NCBI GenBank assembly: GCA_900552845.1
Contig: USBC01000008.1
Coordinates: 1 to 23,180, forward strand
From: an uncultured Oscillospiraceae bacterium
Lineage (GTDB): Bacteria > Bacillota > Clostridia > Oscillospirales > Ruminococcaceae
DNA: 23,180 nt
Direction: 5' to 3'
This document shows, one piece after another, positions 9,195 through 15,116 of the stretch. Every line of letters begins with the position of its first letter. Position 1 is the first letter of the stretch. Position numbers and translations under genes: made by a program. The notes under the pieces are model-generated. The model ran no database searches. It saw only the letters and a list, made by a program, of their open reading frames with translations, and was not told the origin of the DNA.

Positions 9195-9223
9195 TTGTTA
9201 CCAACTTATCGGGCTGTTATAAT
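9195..9223 (+). promoter_or_regulatory. Sigma-70-type promoter of the Nramp-like gene
   Basis: -35 TTGTTA (9195-9200), a 17-base spacer and -10 TATAAT (9218-9223), with TG one base before the -10 (extended -10). It faces the Nramp-like gene and predicts a leader of about 155 bases. A 13-base inverted repeat GTTGAGCCTCAAC (9234-9246) sits around the expected transcript start and could be an operator or the first hairpin. Confidence 0.6.
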
Positions 9224-9229
9224 CGGCTT

Positions 9230-9385
9230 GTAAGTTGAGCCTCAACCAAAAGTCAACAAGTTCGATCCATTCCCCACCAACGGGTACGCATCGAAAAAGC
9301 TGTGCGTGAGGGGCGCCTGCTTTGAACCGACTGCGCACCCGGAACATCAAAATTCTTTCCGAACTCTATTCAGGAGGTAACAGAA
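9230..9385 (+). promoter_or_regulatory. Long 5' leader of the Nramp-like gene, possibly structured
   Basis: The predicted leader contains CGGGT (9281-9285), which can pair with ACCCG (9337-9341). Inside it, ACGCA (9286-9290) can pair with TGCGT (9303-9307), while the overlapping GTGCG (9302-9306) can instead pair with CGCAC (9334-9338). The last two pairings exclude each other, which would suit a switch. I do not recognise M-box, yybP-ykoY or another named riboswitch. The ribosome binding site CAGGAGGTAA is at 9371-9380. Confidence 0.3.
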
Positions 9386-10612
9386 ATGGAAAAAAAGACT
9401 TTTATGCAAAAGCTGAAAAACATGGGACCTGCCGCTATTATTACCAGCGCATTCATCGGTCCCGGCACTATTACTACTGCTACACTGGTCGGTGTTAAGT
9501 TCCAGTATGCTCTGCTGTGGGCAGTTGTGTTCTCCGGCATCGCCCTCATTGTCATGATGGAAATGTCCTCCCGTATCGCCATCGTTTCCCAAAAGAACGT
9601 TATTGATGCGGCAATTGCCCTGAAGCCCGAAAGCCACGGCTGGCGCCTCTTTGTCCAGATTTTTGTCGGTCTTGCCGTCGGCATCTCCTGCTTTGCATTT
9701 CAGGCAGGAAATGAGATCGGTGCCTCTGCCGGTCTGCAGGATATCACCGGCATGCCCCAGTGGGTCTCCGCTCTCATCATCGGCGTTATTGCTCTGATTG
9801 CCGCCCTTGCTTCCAATAAGGTGCTGGAAACCATCATGCAGGTTTTTGTCAGCGTAATGGGCGTTCTGTTCCTTGTTACCGCCATTGCCGTTGCCCCCAA
9901 TCTGGGCAAGGTTGTAACCGGTCTGGTTCCCGTTATTCCCGAAGGTGGCTTGATGAACACCATGGCGCTGATCGGTACCACCCTCATCGGTATGAACCTC
10001 ATTCTGCACTCCATTACCTCGCAGGGCAAGTACACCTCTCTTGATCAGTTGCCCGATGCCCGTTTTGACATTCGCTTTAATATCATCATCGGTATCATCA
10101 TTACCGCTTCTATCCTGATTACCAGTGGTACTGTACTGTACGGCACCGGCACCTCCGTTAACGGCGCTTTGACCTTCACCAAGTCTTTGGAGCCTGTTCT
10201 GGGTTCCTGGGCGCGTGTGGTAGGTGATATCGGTCTGCTGGCAGCCGGTCTGTCCTCCGCCATTGCGGTAGGCTTTACCTTCAAAACCATCTTCAGCGCA
10301 CTGTTCCATTGGGAGGGCGGCTCCTCCTGCACCAAGGCAAAGCTGCTGGCGATTGTTGTTATCGTATTCGGCACCGTGCTTGCCATGGTAAACACCACTC
10401 CCGCTGCCATCATTGTTGCAGCACAGGCGATCAGCGGCTTCATTCTTCCCTTTATCGCAATCCTGCTGCTGGTCATTGCCAACAGCAAGAAGCTGCTGGG
10501 CAGCAATACCAACTCCGTCATTCGCAATGTACTGGGCGGCATCGCAGCGGCTGCTACGCTGGCGCTGGCAGTCAGAGCCCTGTATAACCTCATTACCACC
10601 CTCGCTAAATAA
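9386..10612 (+). CDS. Nramp-family transporter, NrMT-like (probable Mg2+ transporter)
   Basis: A 408-aa integral membrane protein with about 11 membrane segments and the Nramp (SLC11) fold signature. In TM1 the canonical metal-binding motif DPGN is replaced by GPGT (residues 25-28). In TM6 the MPH of MPHNLxLHS is replaced by IGM, giving IGMNLILHS (201-209). Loss of the aspartate and methionine that bind Mn2+/Fe2+ is a known mark of the Nramp-related magnesium transporters (NrMT) of Clostridia and Eggerthella, so Mg2+ uptake is the best guess. The start ATG at 9386 follows AGGAGGTAA. It is monocistronic, with its own promoter and terminator. A canonical MntH role is less likely. Confidence 0.88.
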   Translation: MEKKTFMQKLKNMGPAAIITSAFIGPGTITTATLVGVKFQYALLWAVVFSGIALIVMMEMSSRIAIVSQKNVIDAAIALKPESHGWRLFVQIFVGLAVGISCFAFQAGNEIGASAGLQDITGMPQWVSALIIGVIALIAALASNKVLETIMQVFVSVMGVLFLVTAIAVAPNLGKVVTGLVPVIPEGGLMNTMALIGTTLIGMNLILHSITSQGKYTSLDQLPDARFDIRFNIIIGIIITASILITSGTVLYGTGTSVNGALTFTKSLEPVLGSWARVVGDIGLLAAGLSSAIAVGFTFKTIFSALFHWEGGSSCTKAKLLAIVVIVFGTVLAMVNTTPAAIIVAAQAISGFILPFIAILLLVIANSKKLLGSNTNSVIRNVLGGIAAAATLALAVRALYNLITTLAK

Positions 10613-10652
10613 TTCTTTGCCTCCTCAATGTTTTTCCCTAAATATAATTATC

Positions 10653-10692
10653 TTGCAAAAAGAGAGTGCTGCTTGGCACTCTCTTTTTGCAA
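10653..10692 (+). terminator. Intrinsic terminator of the Nramp-like gene
   Basis: Perfect 17-bp arms (10653-10669 and 10676-10692) with a six-base loop TGCTTG. The 3' arm contains CTCTTTTT and the 5' arm AAAAAGAG. It lies 40 bases after the stop codon. Confidence 0.85.
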
Positions 10693-10751
10693 AGGAAGTA
10701 TGCGGCGGAGCCTACCTACTTGCGGTGACAGGAAAGGGAAGTCACAAAATA

Positions 10752-11060
10752 TTCCACCCACCAAACAGAAAAAGACGTAAAAGCATATCTGAATCCGCAC
10801 CCTCGGAGGGAGGGAATGTGTGAAAGGGAACCGTCAGGGTTCCCTTTCGCGTTTAATCAGGGCAAGGACTGTTCTCTTGTATAGGCGGAGCGTTCCACCC
10901 ACCAAATAGAAAAGGGGCAAAAGCATATCTGAACCCGCACCCTCGGAGGGAGGGAATGTGTGAAAGGGAACCGTCAGGGTTCCCTTTCACGTTTAATCAG
11001 GGCAAAGACCGTCCTCTTGTATTGGCGGAGCGTTCCCCACCCACCAAACAGAAAAAGACG
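10752..11060. repeat. 140-bp tandem repeat, two full copies and a third partial
   Basis: Copy 1 is 10752-10892 (141 bp), copy 2 is 10893-11032 (140 bp), and a partial copy of about 28 bp starts at 11033. Each begins with TTCC(C)ACCCACCAAA(C/T)AGAAAA. Each full copy contains a perfect hairpin with arms GAAAGGGAACC/GGTTCCCTTTC and a GTCAG loop (10822-10848, 10962-10988). Each ends with a CTCTTGTAT(A/T)GGCGGAGCG block. There is no coding capacity. The first block equals the 3' end of the adjacent tRNA-Met plus its downstream sequence, suggesting the repeats grew from that end. The stretch 10693-10751 shows nothing else. Confidence 0.85.
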
Positions 11061-11077
11061 CCCGACGGCGTCTTTTT
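11052..11077 (-). terminator. Terminator of the tRNA/5S cluster inside a 24-bp inverted repeat
   Basis: GACGCC (11057-11062) and GGCGTC (11067-11072) pair across a four-base loop and are flanked by A5/T5, an intrinsic terminator just after tRNA-Met. The pairing extends without a mismatch to 24 bp per arm (11039-11062 and 11067-11090), which takes in the CCA end and part of the acceptor strand of tRNA-Met. Confidence 0.75.
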
Positions 11078-11082
11078 CTGTT

Positions 11083-11159
11083 TGGTGGGTCTTCAGGGAC
11101 TCGAACCCTGGACCAACCGGTTATGAGCCGGGGGCTCTGACCAACTGAGCTAAAGACCC
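11083..11159 (-). tRNA. tRNA-Met (anticodon CAT)
   Basis: A 77-nt cloverleaf with encoded CCA. The acceptor GGGTCTT pairs with AAGACCC, the D-arm is AGCTCAGTTGGTCAGAGC, and the anticodon loop is CTCATAA with anticodon bases at 11123-11125. The T-arm is CAGGG/CCCTG around TTCGAGT. The first base pair is G-C, which excludes an initiator tRNA. A CAT anticodon could also be a tRNA-Ile modified at C34; the sequence alone does not settle this. Confidence 0.9.
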
Positions 11160-11166
11160 TTAGTAG

Positions 11167-11200
11167 AAAACGCCGCCGACAAAATGCACGGCGGCGTTTT
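11167..11200 (-). terminator. Hairpin between tRNA-Asn and tRNA-Met
   Basis: Arms AAAACGCCGCC (11167-11177) and GGCGGCGTTTT (11190-11200) pair perfectly across 12 bases. It lies two bases beyond the CCA of tRNA-Asn. It looks like a terminator or processing hairpin, so tRNA-Met may be expressed only by read-through or processing. Confidence 0.6.
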
Positions 11201-11201
11201 T

Positions 11202-11277
11202 TGGCTCCCCCTGTCCGGCTTGAACGGACGACCCTGCGGTTAACAGCCGCATGCTCTACCGACTGAGCTAAGGAGGA
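11202..11277 (-). tRNA. tRNA-Asn (anticodon GTT)
   Basis: A 76-nt cloverleaf with encoded CCA. The acceptor TCCTCCT pairs with AGGGGGA (one G-U) and the discriminator base is G. The D-arm is AGCTCAGTCGGTAGAGC, and the anticodon loop CTGTTAA is flanked by TGCGG/CCGCA. The T-arm is GTCCG/CGGAC around TTCAAGC. Confidence 0.95.
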
Positions 11278-11314
11278 ATATGGGTTTGCGGTCCCCTAAC
11301 GGGAACCGCAAAGT

Positions 11315-11433
<119 letters not shown>

Positions 11434-11434
11434 A

Positions 11435-11509
11435 TGGTGACTCGTGCGGGAATCGAACCCGCGTTACCGGCGTGAGAGGCCGGTGTCTTAGCCGCTTGAC
11501 CAACGAGCC
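11435..11509 (-). tRNA. tRNA-Glu (anticodon CTC)
   Basis: A 75-nt cloverleaf with encoded CCA. The acceptor GGCTCGT pairs with ACGAGTC (one G-U). The anticodon stem CCGGC/GCCGG holds loop CTCTCAC with anticodon CTC at 11474-11476. The T-arm is GCGGG/CCCGC around TTCGATT. It is the first gene of the cluster, directly behind the promoter. Confidence 0.93.
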
Positions 11510-11535
11510 ATGGCACTGAAATAATCAGCTTTTAT

Positions 11536-11564
11536 ATTATAACCAGCCAAGGGTAAAATGTCAA
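11536..11564 (-). promoter_or_regulatory. Consensus promoter of the tRNA/5S cluster
   Basis: On the minus strand TTGACA (11559-11564), a 17-base spacer and TATAAT (11536-11541) give a perfect sigma-70/SigA consensus about 27 bases before tRNA-Glu, as expected for stable RNA genes. Confidence 0.92.
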
Positions 11565-11590
11565 TACGGTTTGTGGGGATTTTTCGGTTT

Positions 11591-12165
11591 TCAGCGTTTT
11601 TTCTTCCCACTTGTCACGATCCAGAGGCAAGAGCTATTCAGGGAAAAAACCAATATTCCTATCACAAAAACGGTCTTTGAAAACTCTTGATAATATATCC
11701 AAGCAAATAGATCGCCAATCAGTTTGGTACTGCATAGGGCAATAAGAAGTAGCGGTGCCTGTGTTGGTTGCCTTTCGTCTGCCGTATTATATATATAATA
11801 TCAAATACTCTATTGCCATTGTGCAGTCAATAACAAAGGACGATAGCAGCATGCCTCCAGCTTCAAAAATCGCATAGAAAGCCGCCATCTCAACCACATA
11901 CAGTATCGGCAGATAAAGCTTATGTCTAAGGTACACCGGCTTGCAAAGCGTGAAATACGTGATAATAATGATCAGATCCAATGAAAACCAAGCAATATGT
12001 ATCACGCTACCATAGCGGATAAGGGCAAGTCATCTCCCATGCGAAATTCGTTGCCATTGCAATCGGAGGAATACCCAATGAGCGGTACTTTATGTTGAAG
12101 ATAATGATGAGCACATAGATAGCGCTCCAGAATAAAGCCTGCAACAAATCAAAGTCAACCGTCAT
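11591..12165 (-). pseudogene. Decayed multi-pass membrane protein gene (three frames)
   Basis: Three consecutive minus-strand fragments together give one protein of about 190 aa. Fragment 1 starts at ATG 12165 (MTVDFDLLQALFW) and stops at TAG 12007-12009 after a NFAWE motif. Fragment 2 is 12005-11787 and carries AWFSLDLIIIITYF. Fragment 3 is about 11786-11591 and ends with a hydrophobic segment and SGKKKR. The second frame change falls in a TA-rich run (ATATTATATATATAAT), suggesting slippage. The NFAWE and WFSLDLI motifs recall small seven-TM proteins related to Pyr4/PaxB-type membrane cyclases, but that assignment is tentative. It sits on the host side of the prophage attachment site. Confidence 0.65.
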
Positions 12166-12197
12166 TTGTTTTCTCCGTTGATAATAAATAGTACAAA

Positions 12198-12231
12198 CCC
12201 CAGCATTGGTAGAACACTATCAATACTGGGG
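12198..12231 (-). terminator. Hairpin beyond the tRNA-derived attachment site
   Basis: CCCCAG(C/T)ATTG arms (12198-12208 and 12221-12231, one mismatch) are followed on the minus strand by GTTTGTACTATTTATT. It starts seven bases after the CCA of the tRNA fragment, so it is probably the original terminator of the host tRNA gene used for integration. Confidence 0.55.
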
Positions 12232-12238
12232 TCTAAGA

Positions 12239-12263
12239 TGGTGGACCCGAAGGGATTCGAACC
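12239..12263 (-). other. Phage attachment site: 3' end of a tRNA gene (att)
   Basis: The minus strand reads GGTTCGAATCCCTT then CGGGTCCACCA, which is a T-loop, the 3' T-stem strand, an acceptor strand and CCA. Further 5' the pairing needed for a tRNA is lost, and no tRNA body follows. It lies 50 bases beyond the integrase stop. This is the duplicated 3' part left by integration into a tRNA gene. The intact tRNA (acceptor GGACCCG, possibly tRNA-Lys-like) should be at the other end of the element, outside the window. Confidence 0.75.
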
Positions 12264-12312
12264 TCATTAAAACACGCTAATTCAAAAGACTTATGGCGGT
12301 ACTACGAAAAAA

Positions 12313-13437
12313 TTACGAATTCAGCTTATCTGCGGCAGCATTCAGTGCAGCCTCTCTAATATGTGTATATCCCTCTGTAACGATGTATGAAGAATGCCCC
12401 ATCATTTCAACCATGACCTCGCGCGGGATCCCTAATTCAGATCCTCTTGTGGCATAGTAATGTCGGAGCTGGTGGAAGGTGACCCCGACCTTAAATCTGT
12501 TTTTTCCGTTTCTATCCTTGTTCCATTCACCAATATTGTGTGCTTTGCAAAATTTGTCCCACCCTGCATCAATGCAATGGCTCGGGATTGGATTCTCTCC
12601 ATCCAGCGAGAAAACAAATCCGTTCGGTTTGCCCAACTTCATCTTCTCAAAAACACAATCAGGTAAAACTACTTCACGAATACCAGCTTTTGTTTTTGGC
12701 TCCTTGATGTGTGGTGTATCTCCAATATAATACACGCTTTTGCTGACAGAGATGCGTTTTTTCTCTACATCAATGTCACTGAACTGCAGGGCAAGCGCTT
12801 CACCTTTTCGAAGACCGGTGTTTAACAAAAAATATGCAAGGAATGAATACAGACTTTCATTCCAATGTTGGCGGATTAACTCGGCAGCTTCTTCTGTTGC
12901 TGCGTCCCGCTTTTGAGATTTCAAGCCGGGTGTTTTATATTTCACCGTGGCGGGGTTCGTTTGGATCGCGTTATCGAGCACAGCTAGATCGAGGGTTTGA
13001 GAGATGAGGGACAGGTGTGTTTTTACGGTTTTTTGCGATAGTGTTTTCCCCAGCTCGTCAAGAAACTTCTTGATAGCATAAGGAGATATTTCAGAGACGG
13101 GTATGCTGCCGAACTGTTCTATGCAGCGCCGGAACGGTGCCTTGTATCCTCGTGCTGTGTAATAGGAGAGGTTATCCCACGATTTTTCTAATTCGTCGGC
13201 ATAGAAAGAGAATGGCTTTGTCTTTTGGGCGTTGGGATCATTAGAATATGCAAGAATCTTTTTATTCAGCTCACGCTCTGTTTTGGCGTAAAAGGTTTTG
13301 CGCTTTCCGTTTATAACAAGACTTTTTTCCAGCAAGCCATCTTGACGGCGACCAGCCTTTTTCTTTATTGAGGTGCCGCACCACGGGCAACTGATCCAGT
13401 CATCCTGAAGATCTCTTTTGCATTTTTTACAGAGCAT
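12313..13437 (-). CDS. int: Tyrosine recombinase (phage integrase)
   Basis: 374 aa. The N-terminus has a zinc-ribbon-like CxxC pair (CKKC at 3-6, CPWC at 17-20). A SAM-like core-binding domain follows (about 75-160). The catalytic domain has Arg in TGLRKGEAL, HQLRH, a GH motif (MMGHSS) and the nucleophile Tyr in TEGYTHI. It cuts and rejoins DNA at the tRNA-derived att site 50 bases downstream. The start ATG at 13437 has GGGGG nine bases upstream. That binding site touches the original stop (13452-13454) of the repressor gene, so the two were built as one operon and lysogenic expression of int from the repressor promoter is likely. Confidence 0.95.
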   Translation of the reverse strand: MLCKKCKRDLQDDWISCPWCGTSIKKKAGRRQDGLLEKSLVINGKRKTFYAKTERELNKKILAYSNDPNAQKTKPFSFYADELEKSWDNLSYYTARGYKAPFRRCIEQFGSIPVSEISPYAIKKFLDELGKTLSQKTVKTHLSLISQTLDLAVLDNAIQTNPATVKYKTPGLKSQKRDAATEEAAELIRQHWNESLYSFLAYFLLNTGLRKGEALALQFSDIDVEKKRISVSKSVYYIGDTPHIKEPKTKAGIREVVLPDCVFEKMKLGKPNGFVFSLDGENPIPSHCIDAGWDKFCKAHNIGEWNKDRNGKNRFKVGVTFHQLRHYYATRGSELGIPREVMVEMMGHSSYIVTEGYTHIREAALNAAADKLNS

Positions 13438-13535
13438 ATTGCGGATCCCCCTTACTCCACCCCGCTGAGGAATGCGACTGCCTTGCCGATGATGCGGATC
13501 TGTGAAAGCTCTTCACCGAAGAATACAATCGGCTC

Positions 13536-14102
13536 TTAGCGCGGATTTTCCGGCTGTAGGATGATTTTGCCTGTGGATTTGTAGATGCGCTTCAGGGTGG
13601 CTTCGTCCTCTACTATTACGGCGGCAATGGCTCCGTTATCCACATCCGGCTGCTGGTGTATGAATACCAGGTCGCCATCCATAATGCGGGCACCGATCAT
13701 GCTGTCGCCCTTACATCTCAGGCAAAAATCAGCGTGCACATTCTCCGGCATTTTCACATAGCCGTCCAGGTTTTCCGCCGCCAGTATGGGGGTGCCGCAG
13801 GCTATGGTGCCCAGCAGCGGCACCTTGCGCATATTGGGGAGGGGTAGGATATTGTCTGCGAGGCTTGTTGATGGTCGTTCCTTCTCGGCATTTGGAATGC
13901 CAAGGAGCCAATCTGTGCTTACATTGAGTGCGGCAGCGATTGCTTCCATGACTGGCAATTTTACTTTTCCGATTTTACCCTGCTCATATCTTTGTATTGT
14001 GGAGATTGCAACGCCAACTTCGGTTGCTATATCCTGCAGCGTCAACCCAAGTTCTGTGCGTCGATCCTCTATTCTTTTACCGACTTCCGCATTGTTTATC
14101 AC
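13536..14102 (-). CDS. Phage repressor, HTH plus S24 peptidase domain, C-terminally truncated
   Basis: 188 aa as read. The XRE-type helix-turn-helix is at about residues 5-62 (LTLQDIATEVGVAISTIQRYEQG). A LexA/cI-type S24 domain holds the catalytic serine in KGDSMIG and lysine in ATLKRIY. It stops at TAA 13536-13538, where the frame then continues without a further stop for 27 codons (EPIVFFGEELSQIRIIGKAV and on) to TAA 13452-13454. A single base change (TAC or TAT to TAA) would explain this. The lost strands normally complete the dimerisation domain, so function is doubtful. Start: GTG at 14100-14102 with GAGGTGA just upstream; an upstream ATG at 14150 would lie inside the operators. The binding sites are probably those at 14138-14207. 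Confidence 0.85.
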   Translation of the reverse strand: MINNAEVGKRIEDRRTELGLTLQDIATEVGVAISTIQRYEQGKIGKVKLPVMEAIAAALNVSTDWLLGIPNAEKERPSTSLADNILPLPNMRKVPLLGTIACGTPILAAENLDGYVKMPENVHADFCLRCKGDSMIGARIMDGDLVFIHQQPDVDNGAIAAVIVEDEATLKRIYKSTGKIILQPENPR

Positions 14103-14121
14103 AAAATCACCTCTTAACTGT

Positions 14122-14150
14122 ATAATACAGTATAAAATAGCACAGCGCAA
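14122..14150 (-). promoter_or_regulatory. Repressor-maintenance-type promoter
   Basis: On the minus strand TTGCGC (14145-14150), 17 bases and TATTAT (14122-14127), 20 bases before the GTG start of the repressor. The -35 lies inside operator 1, and the -10 lies inside a small palindrome CTGTATAATACAG (14118-14130). Confidence 0.6.
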
Positions 14151-14207
14151 CTGTGCAAGTTCACAAAATTTGCACAGCGCTATTGACTTGAAATTTGCGC
14201 AGTGCTA
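14138..14207. promoter_or_regulatory. Three repressor/Cro operators
   Basis: Three related sites: TAGCACAGCGCAA (14138-14150), TTTGCACAGCGCTA (14169-14182) and TTTGCGCAGTGCTA (14194-14207). They share TTTGC-five bases-GC(T/A)A in one or the other orientation. Site 1 lies under the -35 of the repressor promoter, site 2 is just upstream of the rightward -35, and site 3 covers its spacer and -10. An additional inverted repeat GCACAG/CTGTGC (14140-14156) overlaps site 1. The layout is that of a lambdoid genetic switch. Confidence 0.7.
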
Positions 14208-14211
14208 AAAT
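14183..14211 (+). promoter_or_regulatory. Rightward early promoter
   Basis: TTGACT (14183-14188), 17 bases and TAAAAT (14206-14211) on the plus strand, 27 bases before the Cro-like gene. Operator 3 occupies the spacer and the -10, so bound repressor would block it. Confidence 0.75.
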
Positions 14212-14238
14212 TGGGAGCGTAGAAAGGAGGTAATACAG

Positions 14239-14445
14239 ATGCCTAACTCGAAGTTAATTAAAGCAAGATTAAAGGAATTAGGAAAGTCGCAAGATGACTT
14301 GGCAAGGCAGTTAAATCTTGCCACACCCTCTATGTGCCTAAAAATCAACGGAAAGCGCCCTTTCACGCTTGATGAAGCACGACAGGTGGCAGATTTTTTG
14401 CAGATTAGCGAATGCGATTTTAGTTCTTATTTTTTTACCCAGTAA
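14239..14445 (+). CDS. Cro-like helix-turn-helix protein
   Basis: A 68-aa XRE-type DNA-binding protein (LGKSQDDLARQLNLATPSMCLKINGKRPFTLDEARQVADFL). It is the first rightward gene, divergent from the S24 repressor, the position of cro. The start ATG at 14239 has AAAGGAGG upstream. It probably competes with the repressor for the operators. A further operator-like site (14446-14460) follows its stop directly. Function is inferred from position and fold. Confidence 0.88.
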   Translation: MPNSKLIKARLKELGKSQDDLARQLNLATPSMCLKINGKRPFTLDEARQVADFLQISECDFSSYFFTQ

Positions 14446-14460
14446 TTTGCATAGCGCAAA
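14446..14460. promoter_or_regulatory. Fourth operator-like site
   Basis: TTTGCATAGCGCAAA is a 5-bp inverted repeat (TTTGC/GCAAA) around five bases. It resembles the switch operators (TTTGCACAGCGCTA) and lies immediately after the Cro-like stop codon, upstream of palindrome array A. Confidence 0.5.
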
Positions 14461-14488
14461 AACAGAAGAAGGTAAATTTGACGAAATT

Positions 14489-14658
14489 CAAATCGTGCAA
14501 CGTTGCACGATTTGGGGAAAGGCAAATGTGACACCGGTGTCACATTTGGAGAAAACAATTCAAATCGTGCAGCGCTGCACGATTTGGGGAAAACAATTCA
14601 AATTGTTCACCGGTGAACAATTTGGGGAAAGGCAAATGGTGCAACGTTGCACCATTTG
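14489..14658. repeat. Palindrome array A: five 26-bp palindromes
   Basis: Perfect 26-bp palindromes at 14489-14514, 14523-14548, 14561-14586, 14599-14624 and 14633-14658. Each half reads CAAAT, four variable bases, CA, one variable base, C, and the second half mirrors it. The variable words are CGTG, GTGA, CGTG, TGTT and GGTG, and the central variable base is A, C, G, C and A. Spacers alternate: GGGAAAGG (8), G(A/G)GAAAACAATT (12, twice), GGGAAAGG (8). The array ends 14 bases before the RHH gene at 14673. It has no CRISPR-like spacers. It could be RNA hairpins, protein sites or both. Confidence 0.95.
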
Positions 14659-14672
14659 AGAAAGGGGAAGTT

Positions 14673-14810
14673 ATGGGAAATGAACGGGAGCAAACAACAA
14701 TCCGCCTGCCGGCAGAGCTGAAGGAGCAGCTGCAGCGGGAGGCGGATATGAGAGGGATCAGCTTTAATGCCTATTTGCTTTTACTTATTGATAAAGCTCG
14801 TCGGTGTTGA
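14673..14810 (+). CDS. Small Arc-type ribbon-helix-helix protein (array A)
   Basis: 45 aa: MGNEREQ then a typical RHH strand and helices (TTIRLPAELKEQLQREADMRG, then SFNAYLLLLIDKA). RHH proteins bind DNA as dimers through the N-terminal strand and often repress their own gene. The start ATG at 14673 has AAAGGGG 8-12 bases upstream, directly behind palindrome array A. The leader and first codons are almost identical to those of the gene at 15478. Its 3' end overlaps by 26 bases the convergent RHH gene on the minus strand. Confidence 0.8.
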   Translation: MGNEREQTTIRLPAELKEQLQREADMRGISFNAYLLLLIDKARRC

Positions 14811-14973
14811 CCGAAATAGTGCCGTTAGCCTTTTCGTATTGCTCAACAAACTGCCCAAGGATATACACGGCTTGCTGGTTATAGGATCGGCTTTCCTTCT
14901 TGGCAATGTATTTGAGCTTGAGGTACAGCTCGTCCTCAATCCGTAAGCCGCGCATTGGAATGTTCGATGCCAT
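14785..14973 (-). CDS. Ribbon-helix-helix regulator, divergent member
   Basis: 62 aa with an RHH core (MRGLRIEDELYLKLKYIAKKE, then SRSYNQQAVYILGQFVEQYEK). Two adjacent ATGs are possible (14976 and 14973); the second has better spacing from GGAGGTGAT. It is transcribed away from the RHH gene at 15117, and the two share a 140-base control region with CAAAGTG-type operators, so it is probably an autorepressor and switch protein. The tail overlaps the end of the convergent RHH gene at 14673-14810. Confidence 0.8.
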   Translation of the reverse strand: MASNIPMRGLRIEDELYLKLKYIAKKESRSYNQQAVYILGQFVEQYEKANGTISVNTDELYQ

Positions 14974-15039
14974 CATATCACCTCCAAAGTATTATCAATA
15001 TGTTATCACAAAGAATACGCGAAAAATACTTTCAAAGTA

Positions 15040-15097
15040 TTGACAAAGTGAATACACTTTGATATATTGCAAGTGAAAACAAAGTGAATACACCTTG
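15040..15097 (+). promoter_or_regulatory. Promoter with two CAAAGTG palindromic operators
   Basis: TTGACA (15040-15045), 17 bases and TATATT (15063-15068) face the RHH gene at 15117. A perfect 18-bp inverted repeat CAAAGTG-AATA-CACTTTG (15044-15061) fills the spacer. A second, CAAAGTG-AATA-CACCTTG (15080-15097), with one mismatch, lies just downstream. A related half site CACAAAGAATAC is at 15008-15019 toward the divergent gene. One of the two flanking RHH proteins is the likely ligand. Confidence 0.75.
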
Positions 15098-15116
15098 AAA
15101 AAAGGAGGGGGATAGT

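Noticed and set aside
9217..9300. Minus-strand open stretch (VGGEWIELVDFW...) as part of a gene or transposon
   Set aside because: It is short, ends in stops, has no start with a binding site, and I cannot tie it to a family with confidence.
11083..11159. tRNA-Met as the prophage attachment site
   Set aside because: The fragment next to the integrase does not match the 3' end of this tRNA in T-arm or acceptor, so another tRNA is the target.
14369..14659. 96-codon ORF through palindrome array A
   Set aside because: It starts inside the Cro-like gene in another frame without a binding site, and its sequence is just the translated palindromes.
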